DNA of 64,000 bases from Thermasporomyces sp040195635. Lineage in GTDB: Bacteria; Actinomycetota; Actinomycetes; Propionibacteriales; Actinopolymorphaceae. Position 1 is the stretch's first letter. Each line of letters starts with the position of its first letter. The DNA lies in NCBI RefSeq assembly GCF_040195635.1, contig NZ_JBEFTX010000005.1:310001-374000 (forward strand), given 5' to 3'. The notes under the pieces were generated by a model. It was not told where the DNA came from, made no database searches, and saw only the letters and a list, made by a program, of their open reading frames with translations. The position numbers were made by a program, and so were the translations under genes. This document shows, piece by piece, positions 25,907 through 33,952 of this stretch.

Positions 25907-26749
25907 ATGGCTCCAGGAGCAGAGTTGGCCTTCGCATTCGTCGTCGCCGTGATCGTCGCCCTGGTCGTCGCGGCGCTCATCGGTGGGATTGTGCTGATCA
26001 TCAGCAAGCGCAAGCAGGCGTCCGGGTCATCGGCGGTGACCTGGAACTACGGACAGCCCGCTCGTCCGCCCGGCTGGGGATTCCCGCAAGGACCGCCCCA
26101 GAGCAACGCTTGGAGCACACCAGCGCCCGCCCATCCAGGTCCCTCACCGGCCGGGCACACCACGCCCAAGGGGACGCTTGGCTGGGGCCCGCCTCCCGGC
26201 CAACCACTGGGTCAGTCGCCGAGCCCTCCCATCGGCCCACCTCCCGGCCAACCCCAGGGCGGTTCAGGCTGGGGCCCACCAGGCGGCCAACCCCAGGGCC
26301 CTCCCACCGGACCGCCGTCGGGGCCACCACAGGCTTCGCCGGGACCCCGCGCGCCGCAGGGCTCGTTCTCCGGGCCCTCGTTCTCCGGGCCCTCGTTCTC
26401 CGGGCCCTCGTCCTCCGGGCCCTCGTCCTCCGGGCCCTCGTCCTCCGGGCCACAGCAGGTCCCACCGAACGGACCCGTCTGGGGCTCACCGGGGGCTAAC
26501 CCCGCACCGCCGCACAGCGCCCACCCGACGCCGCCGCCCACGGGGCACCACCCGGGAGGGGATCCGTCGCGAGACGCACCGCCAGGACGGTCACCCCACG
26601 GTCAACCACTGCGCCCGCCAGGCTCCGACCCACAGCCAACGCCTCACCAGCGTCACCAGCAGGGAAACGCGCACCCACCGGAGTGGCAGAACCACCAGCA
26701 GGGCCAGACACCACCACGCCAGGCGCAGTACGACGGCCGAACCTCCTGA
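25907..26749 (+). CDS. membrane-anchored proline/glycine-rich protein
   Basis: A protein of about 280 residues with one N-terminal membrane helix (FAFVVAVIVALVVAALIGGI, then VLIISKRKQ). It continues as a long disordered Pro/Gly/Gln/Ser tail with GWGPP-type and SFSGP repeats (six perfect pentapeptides), ending in His/Gln-rich sequence. By the positive-inside rule the basic SKRKQ places the tail in the cytoplasm. No catalytic domain is visible; it could be a scaffold or interaction platform. The MoxR gene follows 139 bp downstream. Confidence 0.7.
   Translation: MAPGAELAFAFVVAVIVALVVAALIGGIVLIISKRKQASGSSAVTWNYGQPARPPGWGFPQGPPQSNAWSTPAPAHPGPSPAGHTTPKGTLGWGPPPGQPLGQSPSPPIGPPPGQPQGGSGWGPPGGQPQGPPTGPPSGPPQASPGPRAPQGSFSGPSFSGPSFSGPSSSGPSSSGPSSSGPQQVPPNGPVWGSPGANPAPPHSAHPTPPPTGHHPGGDPSRDAPPGRSPHGQPLRPPGSDPQPTPHQRHQQGNAHPPEWQNHQQGQTPPRQAQYDGRTS
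26363..26452 (+). repeat. 15-bp tandem repeats coding for S(F/S)SGP pentapeptides
   Basis: Six tandem 15-bp units: three TCGTTCTCCGGGCCC, then three TCGTCCTCCGGGCCC (the last ends in A). They lie in frame within the proline/glycine-rich membrane protein. Near-identity of the units suggests recent expansion. Confidence 0.9.
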
Positions 26750-26888
26750 CGCTGCTGGTCACCGGTGGCCGAGAGCGGCGGTCGCACACCTGTCCGACCC
26801 GTTCCGACGGTCGCGAATTCCCGCGCCTGGAAATGGTTTACATGACAAGGCTCCCCCAAACCGCCTCCTCCGACGTACGGTCGATGGC

Positions 26889-28271
26889 GTGACTCGACCC
26901 TCGACGCTCGGTGGACTCCGTGCCACCGACCACGTTCAGCGCACTGTCAAGGAAGAGATCCGCACCAATCTCACCGCCGCGCTCGCGGACGGGAGCAATG
27001 CCTTCCCCGGCATCGTCGGGTTCGACGACACGGTGTTGCCGCAGCTGGAGCGGGCCCTGCTCGCCGGACACGACCTCGTGCTCCTCGGCGAACGCGGCCA
27101 GGGCAAGACCCGGCTGATGCGCACGCTCGTCGGCCTGCTCGACGAGTGGACACCGGTGATCGACGGCTGCGAGATCAACGACCATCCGTACTCCCCCAGC
27201 TGTGTCCGGTGCCGCCGGCTCACCGCGGAAGCCGGTGACGACCTGCCGGTGGCCTGGAAGCACCGCGAGGACAGGTACGGCGAAAAGCTCGCGACGCCCG
27301 ACACCAGCGTCGGCGACCTGGTGGGTGACGTCGACCCGGTACGCGTGGCGGAGGGTCGCACACTCGGCGACCCGGAGACGATCCACTACGGACTCGTCCC
27401 GCGCACCAACCGCGGCATCTTCGCCCTCAACGAGCTGCCCGACCTCGCCGAACGCATCCAGGTCGCGCTCTTCAACGTCCTGGAGGAGCGCGACATCCAG
27501 GTCCGCGGCTACACGTTGCGACTGCCGCTCGACCTGTTGCTGGTCGCGTCGGCCAACCCCGAGGACTACACCAACCGGGGCAGGATCATCACGCCGTTGA
27601 AGGACCGGTTCGGCGCGGAGATCCGTACGCACTACCCGCTCGAGGTGGACGAGGAGATCGGCCTCATCGCCCAGGAGGCCCACCTCGCCGCGCCGGTTCC
27701 GGAGCACCTGATCGAGGTCGTGGCGCGGCTCGCCCGCGGGCTGCGCGAGTCTCCGTCGATCGACCAGCGGTCGGGCGTCTCCGCACGCTTCGCCATCACC
27801 GCGGCCGAGACCGTCGCCGCTTCGGCGTTGCGGCGGTCGGCTCTCACCGGTGAGTCCACGGCGATCGCCCGGATCTGCGACCTGCCCGGCGTACTCCCCA
27901 CCCTGCACGGCAAGGTGGAGTTCGAGATGGGTGAGGAGGGACGCGAGCACGAGATCTTCGCCCACCAGCTGCGTGTCGCCACGGCCGAAACGTTCCGCGA
28001 CCGCCTGCGTGGCCTCGATCTCGCGGGCTTCACGGCGCGGTTCGAGGAGGGTACGACGGTCGAGACCGGCGAGCTGACCCGTGGCGACGAACTGCTCGAC
28101 CAGATGGGTACCGTCCCCGGCCTGGCGAAGGTCCTCGACCGGCTCGGACTCGGCGACGCCGCATCACCGGGTGAGGTCGCGTCGGCGGTGGAGTTCGTCC
28201 TCGAGGGCCTGCACCTCACCCGCCGGCTGGCGAAGGAGACCGTCGACGGCGTGACCGTGTACGGAGCTTGA
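26889..28271 (+). CDS. MoxR/magnesium-chelatase-like AAA+ ATPase
   Basis: A 460-residue AAA+ protein. Walker A is LGERGQGKTR (about residues 62-71) and the Walker B-like segment is GIFALNELPDL. VASANPEDYTNRGRIITPL gives sensor 1, and an insert with CRRC-like cysteines (CEINDHPYSPSCVRCRR) lies between the Walker motifs. I take the GTG at 26889 as start; the frame is open far upstream through the preceding gene without family sequence. It ends two bases before the VWA gene. MoxR-VWA pairs act as chaperone-like remodelling machines, with the VWA protein as adaptor for metal loading or assembly; the client here is unknown. Confidence 0.88.
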   Translation: MTRPSTLGGLRATDHVQRTVKEEIRTNLTAALADGSNAFPGIVGFDDTVLPQLERALLAGHDLVLLGERGQGKTRLMRTLVGLLDEWTPVIDGCEINDHPYSPSCVRCRRLTAEAGDDLPVAWKHREDRYGEKLATPDTSVGDLVGDVDPVRVAEGRTLGDPETIHYGLVPRTNRGIFALNELPDLAERIQVALFNVLEERDIQVRGYTLRLPLDLLLVASANPEDYTNRGRIITPLKDRFGAEIRTHYPLEVDEEIGLIAQEAHLAAPVPEHLIEVVARLARGLRESPSIDQRSGVSARFAITAAETVAASALRRSALTGESTAIARICDLPGVLPTLHGKVEFEMGEEGREHEIFAHQLRVATAETFRDRLRGLDLAGFTARFEEGTTVETGELTRGDELLDQMGTVPGLAKVLDRLGLGDAASPGEVASAVEFVLEGLHLTRRLAKETVDGVTVYGA

Positions 28272-28273
28272 CG

Positions 28274-30241
28274 ATGCCTGACCGGAAGTTCCGTTACGGG
28301 CCGTGGGACGGCGGGCCGGATCCGCTGACCTCGCCGTACGACGTCCGCGAGGCGCTCGACGAGCTTGGCCGCGAGGTGCTCTCCGGCGCCAGCCTGCGCG
28401 AGGCACTGCGCGAACTGCTCCGCCGTGGCCCGGAGGGTCGACGCGGTCTCGACGACCTGCTCGCCCGTGCGCGCCAGCGCCGCGAGGAGGTACGCCGACG
28501 CGGTGACCTCGCTGGCACCCTCGACCGCGTACGCCAGATGCTCGACCAGGCCCTCGCCGCCGAGAAGGACACCCTCGCCCGTGACCCGGGTGACGACGCC
28601 CGGATGCACGAGATGGAGCTCGACACACTCCCCGACGACACGGCGCGGGCGGTGCGGGAGCTCTCGTCGTACGACTGGCAGTCCGACGAGGCGCGGCAGA
28701 CCTACGAACAGATTCAGCAGATGCTGCGCCGGGACGTCCTCGACGCCCAGTTCGCCGGGATGAAGCAGGCGCTGTCCGGACAGGACCCGGCCGTCAGCGA
28801 GGCCGTCCGCGACATGCTGGCCGACCTCAACCACCTGCTCGCGGCGCACGCGCGGGGCGAGGACACGACCGACAAGTTCGCCGAGTTCATGGACAAGCAC
28901 GGCGAGTTCTTCCCGGAGAACCCGCGCAACACCGACGAACTCATCGACCTGCTCGCCCGCCGGGCGGCCGCTGCCGAACGCATGATGCGGTCGCTGTCGC
29001 CGCAGCAACGCGACGAACTGGCCCGGCTCATGCAGGAAGCGCTGGGTGATCCCAACCTGGCCTCGCAGCTGGGGCAGCTCCGCGACAACCTTCGCGCCCT
29101 GCGTCCCGGACTCGAGTGGGACGCACGCGCCCGGATGCGCGGGGAGGAACCGCTCGGCTACGGCGAGGCGGTCGAGGCCGTCGCCGACCTCGCCGACGTC
29201 GAGGCCCTGATCGAGCAGCTCGCCCAGGAACACCCCGGTGCGACCCTGGACGACGTCGACGTCGAGGCGCTCGAACGCCAGCTCGGGCCGGGAGCCACGG
29301 TCGACATGCGGGCGTTGCGCCAGCTTGAGCAGGAGCTGGAACGCCAGGGCTACATCGCCCGCGGACCCGACGGCCTGCGCCTCACTCCGAAGGCGCTGCG
29401 CCGGCTCGGCGAGGCCGCTCTCCGCCGGGTGTTCCAGCAGCTCGAGTCCACCGGACGCGGCGACCACGACGACCACCGCACCGGCGCCGCCGACGAGCCG
29501 GTCGGGACCAGCCGCGAGTGGCGGTTCGGCGACGAGCATCCCATCGACGCGACACGTACGGTCCACAACGCCGTGCTGCGTTCGGCCGGCAGTGGCTCGG
29601 GACCACCGGTGCAGCTGAGCGTCGAGGACTTCGCGATCGCCGAGACCGAACGCCGGTCGTCCGCGGCCGTCGCGCTCTGCGTCGACCTGTCGTACTCCAT
29701 GGTCCAGGAAGGCCGCTGGGGTCCGATGAAGCAGACCGCGCTCGCCCTCTCGCATCTCGTCGCGACGCGGTTCCGGCAGGACGCGCTGGAGATCATCGGC
29801 TTCGACCGGGTGGCCCGGCGGCTGTCTCCCGTCCAGCTCGCCGAGATCGAGCCCGACTGGATCCAGGGCACCAACCTGCAGCATGCGCTGATGCTTGCCG
29901 GGCGCCACGTACGCCGGCACCCCGACGCCGAGCCCGTGATCCTGGTCGTCACCGACGGCGAACCCACCGCTCACCTGCTGGCCGACGGCGAACCGTACTT
30001 CTCCTGGCCGACCACGCACGAGACGCTGCGGGCGACGATCAACGAGGTCGACGCGGTCACCCGCTATGGCGCGACGCTGAACTTCTTCATGCTCGGCGAG
30101 GACCCGGGGCTGGCGCGCTTCGTCGACGCGGTGGCCCGGCGCAACGGTGGCCGAGTCTTCACCCCCGACCTCGACCGGCTCGGCGACTTCGTGGTGGCCG
30201 ACTACCTCCGGGCCCGCCGCGGCTTCCGCCGGTCGGCCTGA
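28274..30241 (+). CDS. VWA-domain protein, partner of the MoxR ATPase
   Basis: A 655-residue protein. Its long helical N-terminal part (ELGREVLSGASLREALRELL, LDRVRQMLDQALAAEKDTLA) is followed by a C-terminal von Willebrand A domain. The MIDAS motif reads CVDLSYSM (DxSxS), with EPVILVVTDGEPTAHLL for the distal metal residues. It binds Mg2+ and probably a client. The ATG lies 2 bp after the MoxR stop; a TTG at 28268 overlapping that stop is the alternative start. The two proteins very probably work as a complex. Confidence 0.88.
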   Translation: MPDRKFRYGPWDGGPDPLTSPYDVREALDELGREVLSGASLREALRELLRRGPEGRRGLDDLLARARQRREEVRRRGDLAGTLDRVRQMLDQALAAEKDTLARDPGDDARMHEMELDTLPDDTARAVRELSSYDWQSDEARQTYEQIQQMLRRDVLDAQFAGMKQALSGQDPAVSEAVRDMLADLNHLLAAHARGEDTTDKFAEFMDKHGEFFPENPRNTDELIDLLARRAAAAERMMRSLSPQQRDELARLMQEALGDPNLASQLGQLRDNLRALRPGLEWDARARMRGEEPLGYGEAVEAVADLADVEALIEQLAQEHPGATLDDVDVEALERQLGPGATVDMRALRQLEQELERQGYIARGPDGLRLTPKALRRLGEAALRRVFQQLESTGRGDHDDHRTGAADEPVGTSREWRFGDEHPIDATRTVHNAVLRSAGSGSGPPVQLSVEDFAIAETERRSSAAVALCVDLSYSMVQEGRWGPMKQTALALSHLVATRFRQDALEIIGFDRVARRLSPVQLAEIEPDWIQGTNLQHALMLAGRHVRRHPDAEPVILVVTDGEPTAHLLADGEPYFSWPTTHETLRATINEVDAVTRYGATLNFFMLGEDPGLARFVDAVARRNGGRVFTPDLDRLGDFVVADYLRARRGFRRSA

Positions 30242-30298
30242 CTGCGCGCTGGCCTGACTGCGCGCTGGCCTGACTGCGCGCTGGCCTGACTGCCGGCT
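30235..30298. repeat. 16-bp tandem repeat, four copies, across the VWA stop codon
   Basis: GGCCTGACTGCGCGCT occurs three times exactly and a fourth time with changes (GGCCTGACTGCCGGCT). The first copy contains the stop codon of the VWA gene, and the array ends 35 bp before the oligoribonuclease start. Each unit could form short GC-rich pairings, but no clear terminator hairpin is seen. Confidence 0.85.
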
Positions 30299-30333
30299 CG
30301 ACACGCCGGGGCCACCGCATAGGGTGGAGCGCT

Positions 30334-31068
30334 ATGTATGACCGTCTGGTGTGGATCGACTGCGAGATGACCGGGCTCGACTTGCGGGCCGACGCTCTCG
30401 TCGAGGTGGCCGCGCTGGTCACCGACGGCAACCTCAACGTACTGGGTGAGGGTGTCGACCTGGTGGTCAAGCCGCCACAGCAGGCGGTCGACCAGATGCG
30501 CGACATCGTACGCACGATGCACACAGCGTCCGGCCTGCTCGACGAGCTCGCGGGCGGGGTCTCGCTCGCGGAGGCCGAAGAGCGCGTCCTGTCCTATGTC
30601 CGTACGTACGCACCGGAATCCAACAAAGCTCCCCTCGCGGGCAACACGGTCGCCACCGACCGGGCGTTCCTCGCCCGGGACATGCCGGCACTGGAGAGCC
30701 ACCTGCACTACCGGATCGTCGACGTCTCCTCGATCAAGGAACTGGTCCGCCGCTGGTATCCGCGGGTCTACTTCGCCAGCCCCGACAAGACGGGAAACCA
30801 CCGCGCGCTTGCCGACATCCGTGAGTCGATCGACGAGCTGCGCTACTACCGCGCGGCGGTCTTCGTCCCGGCGCCTGGCCCCGACTCCGCCGCGGCCAAG
30901 ACGATCGCCGAGGAGATCCTCGGCAAGCCGACCGGCGGTACCCAGCCCGCGCCGCCGGTGTCCGCCGCGACCGAACCCGTGCCCGCCGAGGCGCCGGACG
31001 AGCCGTCCAGGGCGACCCCGGCGCGGCCGGACTCCCCAGGTCCGCAGACACGCGCCGAGGGCACCTGA
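30334..31068 (+). CDS. orn: oligoribonuclease (3'-5' exoribonuclease)
   Basis: A 244-residue DEDDh exonuclease that degrades short RNAs and pGpG. The motifs are WIDCEMTGLD (D, E), the segment around GNTVATDRAFLARDMP (D) and NHRALADIRESIDELRYYR (H and D). The catalytic part (~185 residues) matches the family. A ~60-residue Pro/Ala-rich C-terminal tail, which is not essential to the fold, follows. It lies 92 bp after the VWA gene; tRNA-His follows downstream. Confidence 0.95.
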   Translation: MYDRLVWIDCEMTGLDLRADALVEVAALVTDGNLNVLGEGVDLVVKPPQQAVDQMRDIVRTMHTASGLLDELAGGVSLAEAEERVLSYVRTYAPESNKAPLAGNTVATDRAFLARDMPALESHLHYRIVDVSSIKELVRRWYPRVYFASPDKTGNHRALADIRESIDELRYYRAAVFVPAPGPDSAAAKTIAEEILGKPTGGTQPAPPVSAATEPVPAEAPDEPSRATPARPDSPGPQTRAEGT

Positions 31069-31189
31069 TCTCGGTGCGGGAGCCGGCGGGCGCCCGGCTA
31101 CACTTGGCGGGTCGCGAAGCGCTGCTTCGCGGCAGTCGTCCGTACGGACCCCGGTTTGGCGCTGCTCGATCGGTGTGCATACGGCCGTG

Positions 31190-31265
31190 GTGGGTGTAGC
31201 TCAGTTGGTAGAGCACTGGGTTGTGGTCCCAGTTGTCGCGGGTTCGATCCCCGTCACTCACCCCA
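31190..31265 (+). tRNA. tRNA-His (GTG)
   Basis: A complete cloverleaf. The acceptor stem GTGGGTG pairs with CACTCAC; the D-arm contains AGCTCAGTTGGTAGAGC; the anticodon GTG sits in CTGGGTTGTGGTCCCAG; the T-arm is CGGGTTCGATCCCCG. Position 73 is C, and the base before position 1 is G (31189), as expected for the histidine identity pair. CCA is encoded (31263-31265). Its 3' half is duplicated 1.1 kb downstream. Confidence 0.97.
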
Positions 31266-31268
31266 AGG

Positions 31269-31307
31269 GGAAAGCCCAGGTCAGGGCCATGATGACCTGG
31301 GCTTTCC
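31269..31307 (+). terminator. hairpin terminator after tRNA-His
   Basis: GGAAAGCCCAGGTCA pairs perfectly over 15 bp with TGACCTGGGCTTTCC around a nine-base loop, starting 4 bp after the tRNA CCA. It probably came with the mini-island, because a different hairpin follows the second copy of the tRNA 3' half. Confidence 0.7.
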
Positions 31308-31429
31308 GGTCTTCTGGACCTGTTGGCCGTTTTGGGGGCGACATGGGGGTGATCTTGAGCGGGAACCCACTCAGGGCCGGGCGGTCCGCGCTTCTCCAGC
31401 CTTGCCGGTTGGCGTCGGCGACCTTCTGG

Positions 31430-31745
31430 TTCCCGGGGTACGTCGGCGTAGTGCTCGCTGGGGCGGATGCTGCCCGTACAAGGGACCGATCGGAGAGGAC
31501 CACGGGCGATCACGCCCGATGACGTGCGCGAACTCTGCGAGCTCGTCGCCAAGGAGCAGGGCAGCGCCGAGCACTTCGATATGAAGGTGAGCGGCACCGA
31601 CGATCTGAATGACATAGCCGCGCTTGCCGCAGCCGGCGCGACCTGGTGGGGTCGATAGGTCGAACCCGATCCTTGCGAGGTCCGCGAGGCAATCCTGCGC
31701 GGGCCGCCGCACTGGTTGGTCGCGGACCACACGTCCTTACGCACG
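31430..31745 (+). pseudogene. decayed LLM-class oxidoreductase C-terminal fragment
   Basis: The DNA reads as the C-terminal ~100 residues of an LLM (luciferase-like) oxidoreductase in pieces: RWGGCCPYKGPIGED in one frame, then ITPDDVRELCELVAKEQGSA and GTDDLNDIAALAAAGATWW in another. An in-frame TAG at 31656 is followed by EVREAILRGPPHW. At least one frameshift and one nonsense codon, with the N-terminal two thirds missing. It lies inside the tRNA-His mini-island. Confidence 0.6.
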
Positions 31746-31867
31746 TAGTGGAGCCCGAAGACGGGCGAACGAGGAGGACGGGACCCCGGAAGGTCGGCTC
31801 GTGGTGGCCTGGCCGTGCTGAGTCGGCGTAGAGTGCCGCGCCTCCAACTGATCAGGTGGTGGTGACG

Positions 31868-32215
31868 ATGTACCGACTCAGCACAGTCATACTCAACGTG
31901 CCAGACGTCGACCGGGCGGCCGAGTTCTGGAGCAAGGCCCTTGAGCCCACTGACAATCTGCGGCTCGCTTGGCGTACCGCCAACTCAGTGGCATTCCAGC
32001 CATCAGGTCCTGGTGGCGTAGGGCTGACGTTCAATGCCAATGATCAAACGCACTTCGACCTCAACACGCTGGGATCGGACGGCGACACCGAGGAGCGCGA
32101 CGCTGACGTAGCTCGACTCCTCGGGCTCGGGGCCAGGCGCGTCGAGTGGCCTCACCGTGACGGCATCGTCGTCCTAGAAGACCCCAACGGGCTCAAGTTC
32201 TGCGTGATCTGCTGA
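31868..32215 (+). CDS. VOC (glyoxalase-like) family protein
   Basis: A 115-residue single-domain vicinal-oxygen-chelate protein. It starts STVILNVPDVDRAAEFWSKA, has a central LTFNANDQTHFDLNT with a candidate metal-binding His, and ends with GIVVLEDPNGLKFCVIC, typical of the fold. It could bind a metal and a small ligand; the substrate is unknown. It starts at the ATG at 31868 (two GTGs and an ACG precede it). It is the only intact gene in the tRNA-His mini-island. Confidence 0.8.
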   Translation: MYRLSTVILNVPDVDRAAEFWSKALEPTDNLRLAWRTANSVAFQPSGPGGVGLTFNANDQTHFDLNTLGSDGDTEERDADVARLLGLGARRVEWPHRDGIVVLEDPNGLKFCVIC

Positions 32216-32351
32216 CCTGGGCGCAAAAGTCGAACGTCGCTCGCCCGTGCCCGCGCGAGGACGGCGCCCCGGCGCAGCCCGCTAGGTGCGCCGTAGGGAG
32301 CCCAACCGGGCGGTCCCAGGGTGATTGGACCCACTTCGCAGACGAGTTGTT

Positions 32352-32391
32352 GTCCCAGTTGTCGCGGGTTCGATCCCCGTCACTCACCCCA
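32352..32391 (+). repeat. direct-repeat copy of the tRNA-His 3' half (attachment-site remnant)
   Basis: Identical over 40 bp to 31226-31265, from GTCCCAGTTGTCGCGGG to the CCA end. Five further bases upstream also match, with one mismatch. It lacks the 5' half of a tRNA, so it is not a gene but the far attachment site of the mini-island. Confidence 0.9.
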
Positions 32392-32394
32392 GCA

Positions 32395-32430
32395 GACAGG
32401 GCGGCCGATCTCCGGATCGGCCGCCCTGTC
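32395..32430 (+). terminator. hairpin, probably the original tRNA-His terminator
   Basis: GACAGGGCGGCCGATC pairs over 16 bp with GATCGGCCGCCCTGTC around TCCG, 3 bp after the duplicated tRNA end. Before the insertion it would have followed tRNA-His directly. Confidence 0.75.
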
Positions 32431-32452
32431 GCGTGGAGTAGAGGCAGGACGT

Positions 32453-32809
32453 TCACCCAAGCTCGATTTCGATCATTGGTGAGTTCTGAATCAGCTCCTC
32501 GAGCGGGGCTTGGCTGAGATACCACGAGGTCTGCACGTCGATGAACACCTGGTGACGCAGTCGGCGATCAGTGATCGGGCGCGCCGTACCAGGCAGATCC
32601 CGATCTCCGATGTGCACGATCACCGCAGGGTTGGCGAGCACGTTGGCGTACCAGTGCCGAGGGCCCGGTGTACCCGTGATGACGAGCCGCCCGTCCACAT
32701 GGAACCACCAGATTTCGATGCGCACAGGTCGACCCGACCGGCGTCCCCAGGTCGTGAGGTCGATGGTCCGATTGGCCGCGAGCGCCGCGATGTCGATCAC
32801 GTCCGTCAA
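32453..32809 (-). CDS. F420-type nitroreductase / DUF385 family protein
   Basis: A 118-residue protein of the deazaflavin-dependent nitroreductase-like family (split beta-barrel). Conserved parts are LTTWGRRSGRPVRIEIWWFH, RLVITGTPGPRHWYANVLAN and PAVIVHIGDRDLPGTARPIT. Members use F420H2 or flavin to reduce small molecules; the substrate is unknown. It converges on the tRNA-His terminator region and diverges from the DUF3592 gene. Confidence 0.85.
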   Translation of the reverse strand: MTDVIDIAALAANRTIDLTTWGRRSGRPVRIEIWWFHVDGRLVITGTPGPRHWYANVLANPAVIVHIGDRDLPGTARPITDRRLRHQVFIDVQTSWYLSQAPLEELIQNSPMIEIELG

Positions 32810-32932
32810 CCTAGGACCTCCACCGCGGTTCAGGTCAAGCAGCTGGCAGCCTGGCAGACAGTGGCCGCGTGCCGAGGAAGACCTCGTGAGGAGGATGTAC
32901 GCAGGACAAGCACCTTCACAGCCGGAGGACCT

Positions 32933-33796
32933 ATGAACCCCTGGTATGCCGCGAGCCTCGTCCTCCTCGTGCTCGGCGTGCTCTTCACGGGTGTGTCGTT
33001 CGTACGACTGCGCACGCTGGAACAGTTGCGCCGTCGGGGCGTCACGGCGACGGGCGTCGTGGTCGGGCAGGATGCGAGCTTCCTGTCCTCGTCGGCCGAG
33101 TCAAGCGGCGGCGGCTTGGCACACGCTCCGGTCGTGCGATTCACCACCCGGGCCGGCCAGGTTGTCCAGGTGAGACCTCCGGCGCAGGCGACCCACACGA
33201 GCTACATCCCGGGGCGGCCGGTGGTCGTCCACTACGACCCGGCGGCGCCGGAGCGCGCGGTGGTCGCGGGCTTCGAACGCGGCATCTACCGGATCTTCCT
33301 CGCGGTCGGGGTGACCGCGCTGGTGGTGGCCGCGGCGCTCGCGGTGCTGCCGGCGTCGGGTCGGGCGGCGGTGGCGGGACTGCTGCCGGTGCTTGCTCCG
33401 CTGGGTGTGGGGCTGGTCTTCGGCGGGATCGGGTGGGGCGGAGTCCGCAGGGTGGTCCGGATCCAGCGTTCCGGCGTGGAGGCGTCCGGCGTCGTCGTGG
33501 GCGAGACCACGAGACGCACCCGCGACGGCATCGCCGTCCACCACCCTGTCGTCCGCTACGTACTGCCGGACGGCCAATGGGTGGACGTCCCGTCCTTCCG
33601 CGGCACTGTTTCCCGGCGGGCGCAGCAGGGCCAACAGGTGGTCGTCCGGTACGACCCCGCCGATCCCGGCAAGATGCTGCTCCGCGGCGACGGGCCGGAG
33701 CCGGTCTTCGTGATCTTCGCGATCGTCGGCGCCGTCGCGCTGGCCGCGAGCGTGGCGATCGCGTTCGTCCTCACCGGCCTGGGCGGCAGCACCTGA
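32933..33796 (+). CDS. DUF3592 membrane protein, two repeats
   Basis: A 287-residue protein with two DUF3592 units. Each has a soluble beta-rich part (RRRGVTATGVVVGQDASFLS and QRSGVEASGVVVGETTRRTR; both have a VVxYDPAxPE/G end) linked to hydrophobic helices (IFLAVGVTALVVAAALAVLP; FVIFAIVGAVALAASVAIAF). The duplication is internal to the gene. The ATG has GGAGGAC just upstream, which decides this start over a longer frame running through the divergent gene. The function of the family is not known. Confidence 0.8.
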   Translation: MNPWYAASLVLLVLGVLFTGVSFVRLRTLEQLRRRGVTATGVVVGQDASFLSSSAESSGGGLAHAPVVRFTTRAGQVVQVRPPAQATHTSYIPGRPVVVHYDPAAPERAVVAGFERGIYRIFLAVGVTALVVAAALAVLPASGRAAVAGLLPVLAPLGVGLVFGGIGWGGVRRVVRIQRSGVEASGVVVGETTRRTRDGIAVHHPVVRYVLPDGQWVDVPSFRGTVSRRAQQGQQVVVRYDPADPGKMLLRGDGPEPVFVIFAIVGAVALAASVAIAFVLTGLGGST

Positions 33797-33849
33797 ACCT
33801 GGGGCCTGGGCCGTCAGCCGCCAACAGCCCCGGATGCCCCGCTTCCGTC

Positions 33850-33903
33850 CCGTGATCATGAGGGTTTCGGGGCTTATCGCCCGCTTTTCCTTCATGATCA
33901 TGG
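33850..33903. promoter_or_regulatory. distant 12-bp inverted repeat (GATCATGA arms)
   Basis: CCGTGATCATGA and TCATGATCATGG are inverted copies with one mismatch, 30 bp apart, between the DUF3592 stop and the oxidoreductase start. Each arm contains TGATCA, itself palindromic. It could be a two-site operator for the downstream gene; no terminator T-run is present. Confidence 0.4.
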
Positions 33904-33952
33904 AACGGTGCCTCGACACCGCGTCGCTCAGGCACCGCCTAGGCTGCTGGCC

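Larger units (their letters stand above)
31226..32391. mobile_element. 1.1-kb remnant island integrated at tRNA-His
   Basis: A perfect 40-bp direct repeat (tRNA-His anticodon arm to CCA) bounds the segment: 31226-31265 in the intact tRNA and 32352-32391 at the far end. Each copy is followed by its own hairpin terminator. Between them lie only a decayed LLM gene and a small VOC gene; no integrase remains. This is the footprint expected when an element inserts in a tRNA gene, rebuilds its 3' end and then loses most of its content. Confidence 0.8.

Noticed and set aside
26363..26452. The minus-strand repeat frame as a separate PEDEG-type protein
   Set aside because: It is the reverse reading of the SGP repeats in the membrane protein; no ribosome site or domain supports it.
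32346..32391. A second tRNA-His gene
   Set aside because: Only the anticodon arm to CCA is present; the acceptor 5' strand and D-arm are missing, so it is an attachment-site copy.
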